From the NCBI GenBank assembly GCA_040755155.1, contig JBFMBP010000130.1, positions 39,565 through 103,564 on the forward strand: a DNA stretch of 64,000 nucleotides. The letters are read 5' to 3'. Position numbers and translations under genes: made by a program. The notes under the pieces were generated by a model. That model did no database searches. It saw only the letters and a list, made by a program, of their open reading frames with translations, and was not told the DNA's origin. The DNA comes from Candidatus Omnitrophota bacterium. GTDB lineage: Bacteria; Hinthialibacterota; Hinthialibacteria; Hinthialibacterales; Hinthialibacteraceae. Each line of letters opens with the position of its first letter. Positions within the stretch are counted from its first letter, which is position 1. Shown one piece after another: positions 1-11,036 of this stretch.

Positions 1-41
1 GCGTCAGCGCGGGTTTTACTAACCGCTAACAATTATCCAAC

Positions 42-764
42 GTGGAATCTTTCCAACTAATCGATTATTCTTTGAAAGAAGATGGCGCCGCGGGCGATTG
101 GCGCCTCTTCATTCAAGGTTCATGGCATTTCCGGCGCTTGCTGGAAGAGGCTTTCCCCGCTCTTTTCTTCATGGATGCGACGCTGTCCCTTCCATCGGAT
201 TTTTCCTGGGGCGTGCAGTTCAAGCCGCTCTCCCATTCCACCTGCGATCTGTTGGAGGATTATTTATCGCTTCTGCGCGACGCTGTTTATCGCCGCGGCG
301 TTCTCGATCTCTGCTTTGCTCTATCATTTCAATCTTCCGACAGAGCATGGGATGACGCGGAGAAGCGGAAAACGGACGACCGCAGCGAGGCGAAGCGGAT
401 CGCCTGGAAGCTGACGGATTTCATCCGGCGCTATCCCATCTACCGCGATTCTTCCGTCATCGCCGCCGTTCCTTCTTATTCCGCCGGACAATCAAGACAA
501 TCCGCCTTTTGGCTAAAATGGATAGCAAGAGAAACGGGTTTATATAACGCCGCTGGCTTTCTGGAATATTCCCGCCAAGACTCAGCTATGAAGGCGGAAA
601 CTTCTATTTTCGCAGAGAAATCCATTGTTTTAGTGGACGATTTGTCTCATCCAGAAATCGGCCTCGACAAAGCGGAAAAAGCGTTGCGGCAAGCGGGCGC
701 CGCAGCGATTTTCGGTTTGACGGCGGATGGCCTTATCAAGGAGCAACGCGATGACGCCGGATGA
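42..764 (+). CDS. Phosphoribosyltransferase-like protein paired with DprA
   Basis: 240 residues. Residues 194-207 (SIVLVDDLSHPEIG) followed by a helix ending in QAGA and a hydrophobic strand look like the PRPP-binding loop of type I phosphoribosyltransferases (compare ComF). The usual small residues and Thr after the acidic pair are replaced, so activity is uncertain. Residues 139-145 (VIAAVPS) fit the preceding core strand. The N-terminal 120 residues match nothing I recognise. The start is a GTG with no clear Shine-Dalgarno; an in-frame stop at 27-29 limits upstream extension. The 3' end overlaps the dprA-like gene by 14 bases, so the two are translationally coupled and probably work together. 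Confidence 0.6.
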   Translation: MESFQLIDYSLKEDGAAGDWRLFIQGSWHFRRLLEEAFPALFFMDATLSLPSDFSWGVQFKPLSHSTCDLLEDYLSLLRDAVYRRGVLDLCFALSFQSSDRAWDDAEKRKTDDRSEAKRIAWKLTDFIRRYPIYRDSSVIAAVPSYSAGQSRQSAFWLKWIARETGLYNAAGFLEYSRQDSAMKAETSIFAEKSIVLVDDLSHPEIGLDKAEKALRQAGAAAIFGLTADGLIKEQRDDAG

Positions 765-1695
765 AATCGCCATTTTGCAGATGGTAATGACGCCCGGATT
801 GGGGGGAAGAAGTTTAGAGCGGATTCTTACTAAAATCCAACGAGAAAATCTTTCTCCTGCAGATTTTCTTAGTCTCTCCCCGCAAGCGATGGCCTTGGAA
901 TACGCTCTAAAGCCGGAGATCGTCCGCGTTCTTCATGAATTGCTCGCTCAGGCGCAGAGTATGGCGCAACGATTGGAAGAGCATCGCATCAAAATGCTTA
1001 TCAAAGGCCGCGCTGAATATCCCCATCGTCTACAATCGCGGGGAAAAGATGCGCCAGCGGCGGTATTCGCGCGCGGCAACGAATTGCTCTTTCCTCAAAG
1101 CGCCATAGGTTTCACAGGACCGCGGCGTCCCACGCCGCAAGGCGCCAAAGCGGCCAACCGCTATGCGGCGCGTTTGTCGCAAATCGGCGCCAACATCGTC
1201 AGCGGTTACGCAGATGGCGTCGATCTTTCCGCCCATCAGGGCGCGTTGGAAAGCGGCGGAACGACGACGTTGGTTTTGGCTGAAGGCATCCTGCAATTCC
1301 GTATAAAGAAGGAAATCGCGCCTTACCTGCGCGAGGGCAATCATCTCGTCGTCTCGGAATTTTCCCCCAATAGCGCATGGCTGGCCGGATGCGCCATGCA
1401 GCGCAATCGAACTATCTGCGCCTTATCCCAAGCCGTAATCGCCGTAGAGCCGGGCGTGAAAGGCGGCGCCTACGCCACGGCGCAGGCGGCGTTAAGGTTG
1501 AAGCGTCCGTTGTTTGTTATAGGGGATGCGGACCGAAAATCCGGCAGCGAGGGAATACGATATTTTCTTGATCACGGCGCGGATTTATTGCCTTACGGCG
1601 ATGAAGACGGCGCCGTTATCGATTCGATTTTGGAGGCATTGAGCAAAAAAGAAATTTCCGCCGCCGCCGAAGAGCAGCCACTGTTGTTCGATTGA
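751..1695 (+). CDS. dprA: DprA/Smf-family DNA-processing protein (divergent)
   Basis: 314 residues. DprA proteins bind single-stranded DNA with a Rossmann-like fold and normally load RecA during natural transformation. Seen here: an HhH-like N-terminus, GFTGPRRPT at 120-128 in place of the usual glycine-serine-arginine loop, and VSGYADGVDLSAHQGAL at 150-166, which aligns with the family motif. There is no C-terminal winged helix. The start at 751 is preferred over an upstream in-frame ATG at 727 because AAGGAG lies 7 bases before it. It overlaps the phosphoribosyltransferase-like gene. The odd loop and the partner suggest a non-transformation paralogue, possibly defence-related. Family confidence is high, role is open. 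Confidence 0.8.
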   Translation: MTPDEIAILQMVMTPGLGGRSLERILTKIQRENLSPADFLSLSPQAMALEYALKPEIVRVLHELLAQAQSMAQRLEEHRIKMLIKGRAEYPHRLQSRGKDAPAAVFARGNELLFPQSAIGFTGPRRPTPQGAKAANRYAARLSQIGANIVSGYADGVDLSAHQGALESGGTTTLVLAEGILQFRIKKEIAPYLREGNHLVVSEFSPNSAWLAGCAMQRNRTICALSQAVIAVEPGVKGGAYATAQAALRLKRPLFVIGDADRKSGSEGIRYFLDHGADLLPYGDEDGAVIDSILEALSKKEISAAAEEQPLLFD

Positions 1696-1723
1696 AACGC
1701 CTGCGAATTGCTAATTTTTCCAA

Positions 1724-2845
1724 TTAAAAACGATCGGTTCGGCTTAATAACCACGGTTTGGATCCCACACCGGCGCTGCGGCGGCGAACGGATTTCGTTT
1801 CGGCTTGATCTTGCTGGGCCTCATTCGCCGATTCTTTCTCTTTATGGAATGCCGATCCCGCCGTACGGGCTAATCCGACAGGTACGCCGATAGCCAGGTC
1901 TTTAATTGGCGCGTCGATCAACAATTTTTTGAAGGGATAGAGAATCCGGCCTACTCCCGCCGGCGCCTTGTCTCCCTCCGGTTGATAAAAACCAAGAGTA
2001 ACTCCGCTGGCGACATCCTTGAAGAATGAAAAGACGGCGTCGAAGCCGCCTGGCTTTTTTTCCGTTATGGTTTCGGCGGATTTGTCCGCCGCCGCATTGG
2101 ATTCGACGGATTTTTCCGTTTTCGTCTTCCGAGCGTTGACTCGGCCAAATCCGGCGCGGGTCCGCGAGCGGCTTTTCACCGTCTTCTTGGTCTCTTCCGT
2201 CATCGAGGGCGAAGCAGAATCCTCCTTCTGCTTGTCGTCCCAATATGATGTTGATATGCCCGAATCGACCGGCTCCGGCGTTTTGGAAAAGACGGAATTG
2301 AACGAACTAGCGGAAACGTCAGGCGCATTCAAGGCTCCGGCCGTTTGAACCGGGGCGGATTTGGGGATCAAGCCGAAAGCCCCCCCTTTTCGCGGCGATA
2401 AGGAAGGCGCATTTAGAGAGTTCGATTGGATTTCCTCCGCTTTCGCCTTGCGGTAAGCCATATAGTTATTCAAATCGTTCAAAACCCTTTTCTCGAATTC
2501 TTCGCCTTGCGGAATATCAGCGGGCATGTAGGGAATATATTTCAAATATTCTTCGTTCGTTTCCGCCGCGAGGGAGGGAAGGGAAGCGCTTGAATCTGAA
2601 ACGGCATCGGCGGTCCTTGCCGCCGGTCTCGCCGCCGCTAAATTCGACGCCATCGGCGCCGATGGGCGATAAGTAGGCGGCTCCAGCGCTTGCAATTGGG
2701 CGGAAGTCAATTTTGTCCGATTGAGCACATTCTGAAAGGTGAGATCGCTCGGCGCTTTAGGAGTTTGGACAGCGGATGGCGATAATTGGCCACCGTTATG
2801 GATGGAGTGAAGATTTTTCCCCAGGGAAACATAAGGATCGGCCAT
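1724..2845 (-). CDS. Hypothetical low-complexity protein
   Basis: About 373 residues, not recognised. AAGGA lies 9 bases before the ATG at 2845; an upstream in-frame ATG at 2866 is less well placed. The protein is rich in Ala, Ser, Pro and Lys with long stretches of low complexity. It has no signal peptide. A hydrophobic Gly/Val segment (ASGVTLGFYQ, then VGRILYPFKKLLIDAPIKDL) near residues 285-330 could contact a membrane or partner. The tail is basic. It converges on the dprA-like gene with 28 bases between stops. The open frame of over 1.1 kb with a good ribosome binding site supports a real gene. Confidence 0.55.
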   Translation of the reverse strand: MADPYVSLGKNLHSIHNGGQLSPSAVQTPKAPSDLTFQNVLNRTKLTSAQLQALEPPTYRPSAPMASNLAAARPAARTADAVSDSSASLPSLAAETNEEYLKYIPYMPADIPQGEEFEKRVLNDLNNYMAYRKAKAEEIQSNSLNAPSLSPRKGGAFGLIPKSAPVQTAGALNAPDVSASSFNSVFSKTPEPVDSGISTSYWDDKQKEDSASPSMTEETKKTVKSRSRTRAGFGRVNARKTKTEKSVESNAAADKSAETITEKKPGGFDAVFSFFKDVASGVTLGFYQPEGDKAPAGVGRILYPFKKLLIDAPIKDLAIGVPVGLARTAGSAFHKEKESANEAQQDQAETKSVRRRSAGVGSKPWLLSRTDRF

Positions 2846-2913
2846 TTTTTCCATTCCTTTCGGCATGGCATGAGTTCAACCGATCCTTAGTGCAGATTTT
2901 ATGCCAGTTGCGC

Positions 2914-2950
2914 GGCGGGCGGCGCTTCGTTTTGAGCCTGCCCTGCGCCG
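2914..2950 (+). repeat. REP-like hairpin, copy 1
   Basis: GGCGGGC and GCCTGCC arms enclose the core GCGCTTCGTTTTGA. First of seven intergenic copies in this window; the others are near 3237, 5216, 18437, 19121, 32372 and 40551. Confidence 0.6.
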
Positions 2951-2952
2951 TT

Positions 2953-3174
2953 TCATGTTTTTTCCAGAAAATCCTGTTCGTTAAGAATTTCTTGCATGAA
3001 GGTTTCTTTCACTATTTCCTTTTGCCAGCGGCGATGTCTTTTAAGCGATTCTTCTCGTTTCTTTCGCGCCAGGGCGATGAAGCGATCCGTCTCGACTGGA
3101 CCCAGCTGATCCAGTAAGGCGTAAATCCCTTTCTTTACAATTAGATCGTCCTCAAGATATCGTTCTGGCTTCAT
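2953..3174 (-). CDS. Small hypothetical protein, antitoxin-like
   Basis: 73 residues, charged and predicted helical. The motif LGPVETDRFIAL at about 24-35 resembles small orphan proteins often annotated as toxin-antitoxin associated. GAGGA lies 6-7 bases before the ATG. No toxin partner is next to it: the upstream neighbour is the SUMF1-domain gene 100 bases away. Function is not assignable. Confidence 0.5.
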   Translation of the reverse strand: MKPERYLEDDLIVKKGIYALLDQLGPVETDRFIALARKKREESLKRHRRWQKEIVKETFMQEILNEQDFLEKT

Positions 3175-3236
3175 AGCAATTCCTCACTTAAGCAAAACTG
3201 CGCCGGATTCATCGCAGGTATTTTACTATTGATCTT

Positions 3237-3266
3237 GCGGCGCTTCGCTATGAGCCTGCCCTGCGG
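3237..3266 (+). repeat. REP-like hairpin, copy 2
   Basis: Variant with core CGCTTCGCTATGA followed by GCCTGCCCTGC; it abuts the 3' end of the SUMF1-domain gene on the other strand. Confidence 0.5.
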
Positions 3267-3276
3267 GGCTGCGCCG

Positions 3277-5157
3277 CTATTGCGTTTTCACGATACGAAA
3301 GCCAAAACTGGAGTTATCCCGGTTGGATGGGATGTTATTGTTTCGGTATGCCGACCGGCAAGTCCAGGCGTAGTCGTTCCAACTGCCGCCGCGAAGCACG
3401 TTGAACGAGCCGCCGGTTGGACCCGTTGGATCAATTTGGGATTCATCGCGATATCTCCCATACAAATCCTGGCACCACTCCCAAACGTTGCCGTTCATAT
3501 CGTACAGTCCCCAGACGTTGGGCGTCTTTAATCCTACTTCATGCGTTTTCGTCTTTGAATTGGACGCTTGCCACGCATAGTCGCTGATTTGCGTATTGCT
3601 CGGATCGTCGCCCCAATAAAACGCCGTCACGGTAACCGCACGGCAGGCGTATTCCCATTCCGCTTCCGTCGGCAAGCGAAACGTTCCTAGCCCCAACTGG
3701 TTCAATTTTACGAGGAAGGTTTGGCAATCGAACCAGGACACTTTTTCCACTGGAAGGTTTAATCCCTTAAAATTGGAAGGATTGTTCCCCATCACCACTT
3801 GCCATTGCGCCTGTGTTACCTCGTATTTTCCCATATAGAAACTTTTAGAGATCGTAACTTGATGCTGCGGCCCTTCATCCGCATCGCGAGCCGTCTCATC
3901 GCTGGGGCTGCCCATAATAAAGGTTCCGGCGGGGATCAACGACATCTCTAATTGTTTGACGCCATCAGGAAGGGGAAGAGGAATTGTGATGGTTTGATTA
4001 TCGGAGACTCTGGACGTAGGTGTTGAGGTAAATGGAATGGAGGTTTTCGTTGGCGTAAACGATGGAGCCATCGTCGGCGTCGCCGTCGAAGCCAAGGCGG
4101 GAGTAATCGTTGGAGTAAGCGTCGGAGTCATCTTTGGCGTTAATCTGGGAGTAGACGTCTGAGTGAATATTGGCCTAATTGTCGGCGTTAGGGAGGGGGT
4201 CGGCGTTTTAACCGGGATGGGCGTTTTCGTAGGCGTAGAAGAAGCTGTTGGCGTGTTGGTCATTGTAGGAGTGGAGGTAGGCGATGGCGTTGCGGTGGGA
4301 GTATTGGTGTTTGTCGGCGTCGGTGTAGGAATCCCTTCTACGGCAAAGGCCACTGGGCCAGCCTCCATTTGCGAAACGCCGCCTTCGGTTTTTATCGCCA
4401 GGACGCGAAACCAATACTTTTCAAATGGCTGCGGCCCTTGAGAATAATTATCGCTCAATAGAAACGTCCTATTGCCATCAAAGCGAAAATAATAAATATC
4501 CGGTGCGCCCGTCTGGCCGAGAAAATCGTACTGCGCGCCATTTTTACTGATGTAAATATGAACGTTGGCATACTCTTCCGTCCCTGGATTGAACTTGATC
4601 GCCAAGGCTCTTTCCAATGAGGAATCGGCGTCGAAACCGCCGCTTAAATCCGTTCCATGATACAAATCGTCGGTTACAATGGCCTTATGCGCGGGAATAT
4701 CGTCAGGATTGGCGATCTTTTTCAGAGCGATGGAAGCGCCTCCCGTTAAATTGAAACCTATGGGCGCAGGTTGATTTAACACGGTCGACCGATTTTGATT
4801 TTTGTCGTTTTTATATAAGCCCCAAACTCGGAATTGATACTGCGCATTTACATCCGGATTTTTCCAGACAAAGCGGCGATAGGTTCCATCGGTGGTACTC
4901 CCCAGAAAAAAATAACCGCCATCGCCTCTGCGGACATAAATCTGCCAAGCATAAACCGGTAAATCGCCGTCGTAATTCCAACGAATATCGATCAAACGGT
5001 TGCCGATGTCGTCGAAATCGGTCGATCCGGAAAGCGGTTCTTGACTGCGCTCGTCATCGAAGACTTCGACGGTATTTTGGGAAAGCGCAAAACTCGTTAC
5101 ATCCGTTAACATCATCCCAAAGAATATGGCCAAGAGAGAAACGATATTTTTCTTCAT
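3277..5157 (-). CDS. Secreted SUMF1/FGE-sulfatase-domain protein with Thr-Pro stalk
   Basis: 626 residues. A Sec signal peptide at 1-25 (MKKNIVSLLAIFFGMML...) is followed by about 250 residues of fibronectin-like beta domains. Next is a Thr/Pro/Ser linker of about 100 residues (TPTPTNTNTPTATPSP type), then a C-terminal SUMF1 domain from about 405. The domain shows MSLIPAGTFIMGSPSDE, RLPTEAEWEYACR, MNGNVWEWCQD, LRGGSW and FGFRIVK. True formylglycine-generating enzymes use two cysteines in the segment after GGS; here only one is present (AWTCRSAYR), so sulfatase maturation is unlikely. A binding or scaffolding role on the cell surface is more plausible. The Shine-Dalgarno is weak. Confidence 0.85.
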   Translation of the reverse strand: MKKNIVSLLAIFFGMMLTDVTSFALSQNTVEVFDDERSQEPLSGSTDFDDIGNRLIDIRWNYDGDLPVYAWQIYVRRGDGGYFFLGSTTDGTYRRFVWKNPDVNAQYQFRVWGLYKNDKNQNRSTVLNQPAPIGFNLTGGASIALKKIANPDDIPAHKAIVTDDLYHGTDLSGGFDADSSLERALAIKFNPGTEEYANVHIYISKNGAQYDFLGQTGAPDIYYFRFDGNRTFLLSDNYSQGPQPFEKYWFRVLAIKTEGGVSQMEAGPVAFAVEGIPTPTPTNTNTPTATPSPTSTPTMTNTPTASSTPTKTPIPVKTPTPSLTPTIRPIFTQTSTPRLTPKMTPTLTPTITPALASTATPTMAPSFTPTKTSIPFTSTPTSRVSDNQTITIPLPLPDGVKQLEMSLIPAGTFIMGSPSDETARDADEGPQHQVTISKSFYMGKYEVTQAQWQVVMGNNPSNFKGLNLPVEKVSWFDCQTFLVKLNQLGLGTFRLPTEAEWEYACRAVTVTAFYWGDDPSNTQISDYAWQASNSKTKTHEVGLKTPNVWGLYDMNGNVWEWCQDLYGRYRDESQIDPTGPTGGSFNVLRGGSWNDYAWTCRSAYRNNNIPSNRDNSSFGFRIVKTQ

Positions 5158-5215
5158 GATGGGTTTTTCTTCTTTCCCATATAGATTGATCGCTTCGAGA
5201 TCGAATAGCCGTTAT

Positions 5216-5410
5216 GGCAGGCTGCGCTTCGTTTTGAGCCTATTCTATATAACGAGACGTTCGGCTCTCGACGCCTAGCCCCAAAGGGGCGAAATATAAC
5301 AGCCAGCGGGCAACGCCCCTGGAGAAGGATTAAATAAAAGAAATCACCCCTTCGGGGTGAATTCCTTTATATCATTCCTTTATATTACATGAATAGACGC
5401 ACAGGCGCGC
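5216..5410. repeat. Intergenic repeat block (REP-like copy 3 plus palindromes)
   Basis: Between the SUMF1-domain gene and ligA. It holds REP-like copy 3 (GGCAGGCTGCGCTTCG...GAGCCTA, 5216-5245), then CCCCAAAGGGG, then a GGGC/GCCCC block in the 5260-5330 stretch, then a 7-bp stem at 5344-5360. No coding potential seen. Confidence 0.5.
5328..5360 (-). terminator. Possible ligA terminator
   Basis: On the minus strand TCACCCC-GAA-GGGGTGA (5360 to 5344) is followed by TTTCTTTTATTT, about 60 bases after the ligA stop. The stem is good but short and the U-tract is broken by C and A. Confidence 0.4.
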
Positions 5411-5422
5411 CTCAGCGTTCCT

Positions 5423-7784
<2,362 letters not shown>

Positions 7785-7813
7785 TTGACATCTCGAAACA
7801 ATAATTTTAAAAT
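7785..7813 (+). promoter_or_regulatory. Sigma70-type promoter for the PilZ-like gene
   Basis: TTGACA at 7785-7790, a 17-base spacer and TAAAAT at 7808-7813. Transcription would start near 7820, leaving an untranslated leader of about 190 bases before the ATG at 8010. Confidence 0.6.
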
Positions 7814-8009
7814 TAGACAATATCTAATTTTATTGGTAATGTGGTTGGGCGTATTCATTTGTTTGACGTTTTTTTTGTTTTCTATTTTCGATTTTTCCTG
7901 GGCGCTGGGCTTTTAGAATAAGTCGGTAGTTGTCGTATCGCGTCGAATCGCGAAAAGCGCGCAGTTCCTGGGAGAAAAAGCAAGTATGGGAAATAAACAG
8001 GAGGGAAAT

Positions 8010-8414
8010 ATGTTTGTTCATGAATTGCAGTTGAAAGCGTCTGCCACCGTTCATATCAACAACGTGCACAATCCTCCCATCGATGTGGAGGGCGAAGTGA
8101 CATGTTTTACCGTGGCCTGCATGCATTTTTACTGCGACAACAAAGTCCCCATTCCTTCGAAAGGCGTCGTGAAATTCTCTACGGGGAATGGCCGTGGTTT
8201 CCTCGAGTTGAATGTGGACATCATCTCTCGCATCGAACGCCCCAAAAACTTCTGGACCTGGAAATCGCCGCCGAAATATGAGGTTCGCCTTTCGCTAAGC
8301 AACAATTCTAAAGAAGCGGAAGAACGATACCAAGCGTTCATCCATCGGATGTTGTTCGGTCAAAGAACCGCTCCAAACCAACGGACGGATCAGGCGGAAA
8401 GCTATATCGCATAG
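8010..8414 (+). CDS. PilZ-like small beta-barrel protein
   Basis: 134 residues. The pattern of short beta strands (LKASATVHINNV, VEGEVTCFTVACMHFYCD, GFLELNVDIISRIE, KYEVRLSLS) suggests a PilZ-like fold, the family that binds cyclic di-GMP. The RxxxR and D/NxSxxG signature residues are not evident, so ligand binding is doubtful. The start at 8010 is chosen because AGGAGG (7999-8004) lies 5 bases upstream; an in-frame ATG at 7986 has no such site. A strong promoter with a long leader lies upstream. Confidence 0.5.
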   Translation: MFVHELQLKASATVHINNVHNPPIDVEGEVTCFTVACMHFYCDNKVPIPSKGVVKFSTGNGRGFLELNVDIISRIERPKNFWTWKSPPKYEVRLSLSNNSKEAEERYQAFIHRMLFGQRTAPNQRTDQAESYIA

Positions 8415-8450
8415 TTCCGGCCGGCATTCCTGCGTTTTTTTATTAGCTCC

Positions 8451-9266
8451 CTAGCGTTGGCATAAGGGGCAGAAATGCGTCTTTCTGCCTGCGATAAGCC
8501 GTCTCTCAATCGCGCTGCCGCAGCGATAGCAAACCAGTCCCGTCCGCCGGTATACGCGAAGGCGCTGCTGAAATTCCCCTAATGTCCCATCCAGATGCCG
8601 GTAATCGTTTGTGGAAGAACCTCCGGCGTCGATCGCCTCGTTCAATACTTCGCGGATGCGATCCAGCAGTTGAGCGGCTTCCTTCTCCTCCAATCCGCAT
8701 GCTGGACGCAGAGGAGAAAGGCCCGCTCGGAATAACGATTCGTCGGCATAGATATTTCCCAAGCCCGCTATGACGTTTTGATCGAGCAAAAGCGATTTGA
8801 TCGGCCGTTTCCGTTTATGGATTTTATCGAAAAATTGGGGAGGATCGATTTCGAATGGGTCTTGTCCTAAATTCGCCCAGGGAGGGAAGTGGGATAATTC
8901 ATGCGGGCGGAACAAGGCGGCGAAGCCGAAGCGCCGGGGGTCGCGCTGCCGCAATTCCTGCGAACCTTTATCCAACAAGATGCGGATATGCGTATGCGGC
9001 TCCAAGGCGTCGGTGGATTTCGTCAACAACAAGCGTCCGGACATTCCCAGATGATGAAGCAGTACATAGGGACCTGTGAGATACAGCAGGATGAATTTTC
9101 CCCGCCTCTCCGCCCGCAATATCGTCTCGCCCGGCGTCAAATGGATTAGCTCTCCTCCGCGCCGCAAATAATCCTTACGAAGAAGAACGTACTCGGTAAT
9201 CCGCCGTCCGGCGATCCGGTTGTTTAAAGCCCGGCGTATGGTTTCCACCTCTGGCAGTTCGGGCAT
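8451..9266 (-). CDS. mutM: Formamidopyrimidine-DNA glycosylase MutM (Fpg)
   Basis: 271 residues. It removes 8-oxoguanine and ring-opened purines and cleaves the abasic site. The start must be at 9266, because Pro2 and Glu3 of MPELPEVETIRR are the catalytic residues; the frame is open for 39 more codons upstream. GRRITEY, the RRGKF lysine loop, DQNVIAGLGNIYADE (H2TH helix) and a C-terminal Cys4 finger (CYRCG ... CPLCQR) are all present. It lies 129 bases downstream of moeA on the same strand, so an operon is possible. Confidence 0.96.
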   Translation of the reverse strand: MPELPEVETIRRALNNRIAGRRITEYVLLRKDYLRRGGELIHLTPGETILRAERRGKFILLYLTGPYVLLHHLGMSGRLLLTKSTDALEPHTHIRILLDKGSQELRQRDPRRFGFAALFRPHELSHFPPWANLGQDPFEIDPPQFFDKIHKRKRPIKSLLLDQNVIAGLGNIYADESLFRAGLSPLRPACGLEEKEAAQLLDRIREVLNEAIDAGGSSTNDYRHLDGTLGEFQQRLRVYRRTGLVCYRCGSAIERRLIAGRKTHFCPLCQR

Positions 9267-9395
9267 ATTCCCATCCCGCGCATTCCATCGAAGGGAATTC
9301 GGCATCGCATAGCTGCATGGCGAGTCTAAGCGCGTACGATTATTATTATCGGCCAATAACGAGGCGGCTGGAATCGCTCCCAACGATTCTCGGCG

Positions 9396-10631
9396 TCATC
9401 GATCGTCCCGCAGGGGGATGAATTCGACTTCCGTAAACTCCTCCACCGTATCCACGTCGCCGGGGATCACCGCAAAGCCATCCGCTCCCAATAGCGAAGT
9501 GAGCATCCCCGATTCCTGCTTCCCCGTTGGGTAAGCGATCGGCGCTCCCGACGGCATGTGGGAAAGCCGGCAGCGCATAAAATGAGTCCGCGAACCGGGA
9601 TTATGAACCAATTGACCCATCCGAGCGAACATAGTGGTATTGCGCCAATCCTTCCTTCCCATCATTAGTTTGATCGACGGTTTCACGAAGAGATGAAAAG
9701 AGGCAATAACGGAGACGACGTTTCCCGGCAGCCCGAATATCGGACGCTCGTCCAACAGGCCAAAGAGAATCGGTTTCCCTGGCTTCACCGACGCTTTGTG
9801 AAAAATCGTCCGCATACCCATATCCCGCAGCAGGCCGGGAAGAAAATCCCTCTCGCCCGCGGAAACGCCGCCGGAAGCGATCAGCAGATCGGCTTCTTCC
9901 ACGCCGCGCCGGATCAAATCCCTCAGCGCGCCGGGATCGTCCCGCCCGATTCCAAGATCGGCGACGGGACAACGCAGGCGTTCCAATTCGGCGGCAAGCG
10001 TATAGGCGTTCACGTTGCGGATCTGTCCGGGAACGATTTCCGACTCCGGCTCCACCAATTCGTCTCCCGTCGCCAGCAAAGCGGCGCGAGGCGGTTGGCG
10101 TACGCTCACTTCCCGGATACCCTGCTGCGCCAAAAGTCCCCGTTCCACGGGACCGACGGCAATTCCGAGGGGCAGCAAGACGTCGCCCCGCCTTATTTCC
10201 TCGCCTTCGGGGCGAAGGTTTTCTCCCGGTTGCGCCGATGAAAAAATATCCACGCTATCGTTATGCGTTTTCGTATATTCCACCATGATCACGGCGTCGG
10301 CGCCCTGCGGCAAGGGAGCTCCAGTCATAATCTTCGCCGCCCAACCGGGTTGAAGCGTTTGGCGGGAAGGAGAGTCGCCCGCGAAGATGGCTTCTGCGAC
10401 GTGCAGACGGACGGGGCGGTTTTCCGATGCGCCTTGGACGTCCTCGGATCGCACGGCGTAGCCGTCCATGGAGGTATTCGTAAAGGGCGGCAGGTTTTCT
10501 ATAGCCGCTACGTCTTCCGCCAACGCCGCGCCGATCGAGCAGCGCCAATTGATGCGGCGAATGGGCAACGGCGTCAGATGATCCTCTATCAACCGCAACG
10601 CTTCTCTATAAGAAAGGAGGGATTCATTCAT
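9396..10631 (-). CDS. moeA: Molybdopterin molybdenumtransferase MoeA
   Basis: 411 residues. It inserts molybdate into adenylylated molybdopterin to form molybdenum cofactor. Visible family features: PFTNTSMDGYAVR near the N-terminus, IMTGAPLPQGADAVIMVEYT, the GDELVEP motif of the MogA-like domain, SGGVSAGERDF, GKPILFGLL and FGLPGNVVSVIASF, followed by the C-terminal beta domain. The ATG at 10631 has GGAGA 11 bases upstream; a TTG at 10649 is in frame but unlikely. No other cofactor genes are in the window, yet its presence implies a molybdoenzyme elsewhere. Confidence 0.95.
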   Translation of the reverse strand: MNESLLSYREALRLIEDHLTPLPIRRINWRCSIGAALAEDVAAIENLPPFTNTSMDGYAVRSEDVQGASENRPVRLHVAEAIFAGDSPSRQTLQPGWAAKIMTGAPLPQGADAVIMVEYTKTHNDSVDIFSSAQPGENLRPEGEEIRRGDVLLPLGIAVGPVERGLLAQQGIREVSVRQPPRAALLATGDELVEPESEIVPGQIRNVNAYTLAAELERLRCPVADLGIGRDDPGALRDLIRRGVEEADLLIASGGVSAGERDFLPGLLRDMGMRTIFHKASVKPGKPILFGLLDERPIFGLPGNVVSVIASFHLFVKPSIKLMMGRKDWRNTTMFARMGQLVHNPGSRTHFMRCRLSHMPSGAPIAYPTGKQESGMLTSLLGADGFAVIPGDVDTVEEFTEVEFIPLRDDR

Positions 10632-11036
10632 AATATTGGATATCTCCAATTCATTGCGTATATGGATGATTTCGAGAAAAAGATCGTTTCTTCGTTACCC
10701 GCTTAAAACAAGTCTACCAAATTTCTAAATTATCTACAGTGACGATGGGGCGGGAGATCAAAGTACAACTTCGTTCGAGATACAGGCAAATCCAAGGTAG
10801 AAATCAACCGGCGCGTCTCCGGACAAGCGATTCAATTCGGCAATAGTCTTCCTTGACAGGTCGATCAAAGCTGGAAGAATACTCCTAATGAAGATAATAT
10901 TCTTATTCCGCCGGATTGGATAATCGTCTTCTCGCAAAAGCGTTATTCGCGCCCGAACCGCGCAAAAACCGGTGGATTGCGTTTTCCATTTCAATCCCAA
11001 CAGGTAGATTCGCTAATTTACCGATAAGGCGTATTT
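10632..11036. other. Intergenic gap without a supported gene
   Basis: Between divergent moeA and the prenyl synthase. A minus-strand frame (10758-11000) lacks a credible start and is not accepted. I see no clear promoter. Confidence 0.4.

Noticed and set aside
2953-3174. Full toxin-antitoxin module at the small orphan gene
   Set aside because: No toxin-like gene adjacent on the same strand.
4163-4441. Val/Gly-rich plus-strand frame
   Set aside because: Mirror of the Thr-Pro linker repeats of the SUMF1-domain gene.
10758-11000. Minus-strand 80-codon frame
   Set aside because: TTG start, no Shine-Dalgarno, no recognisable domain; N-terminal half reads as noncoding.
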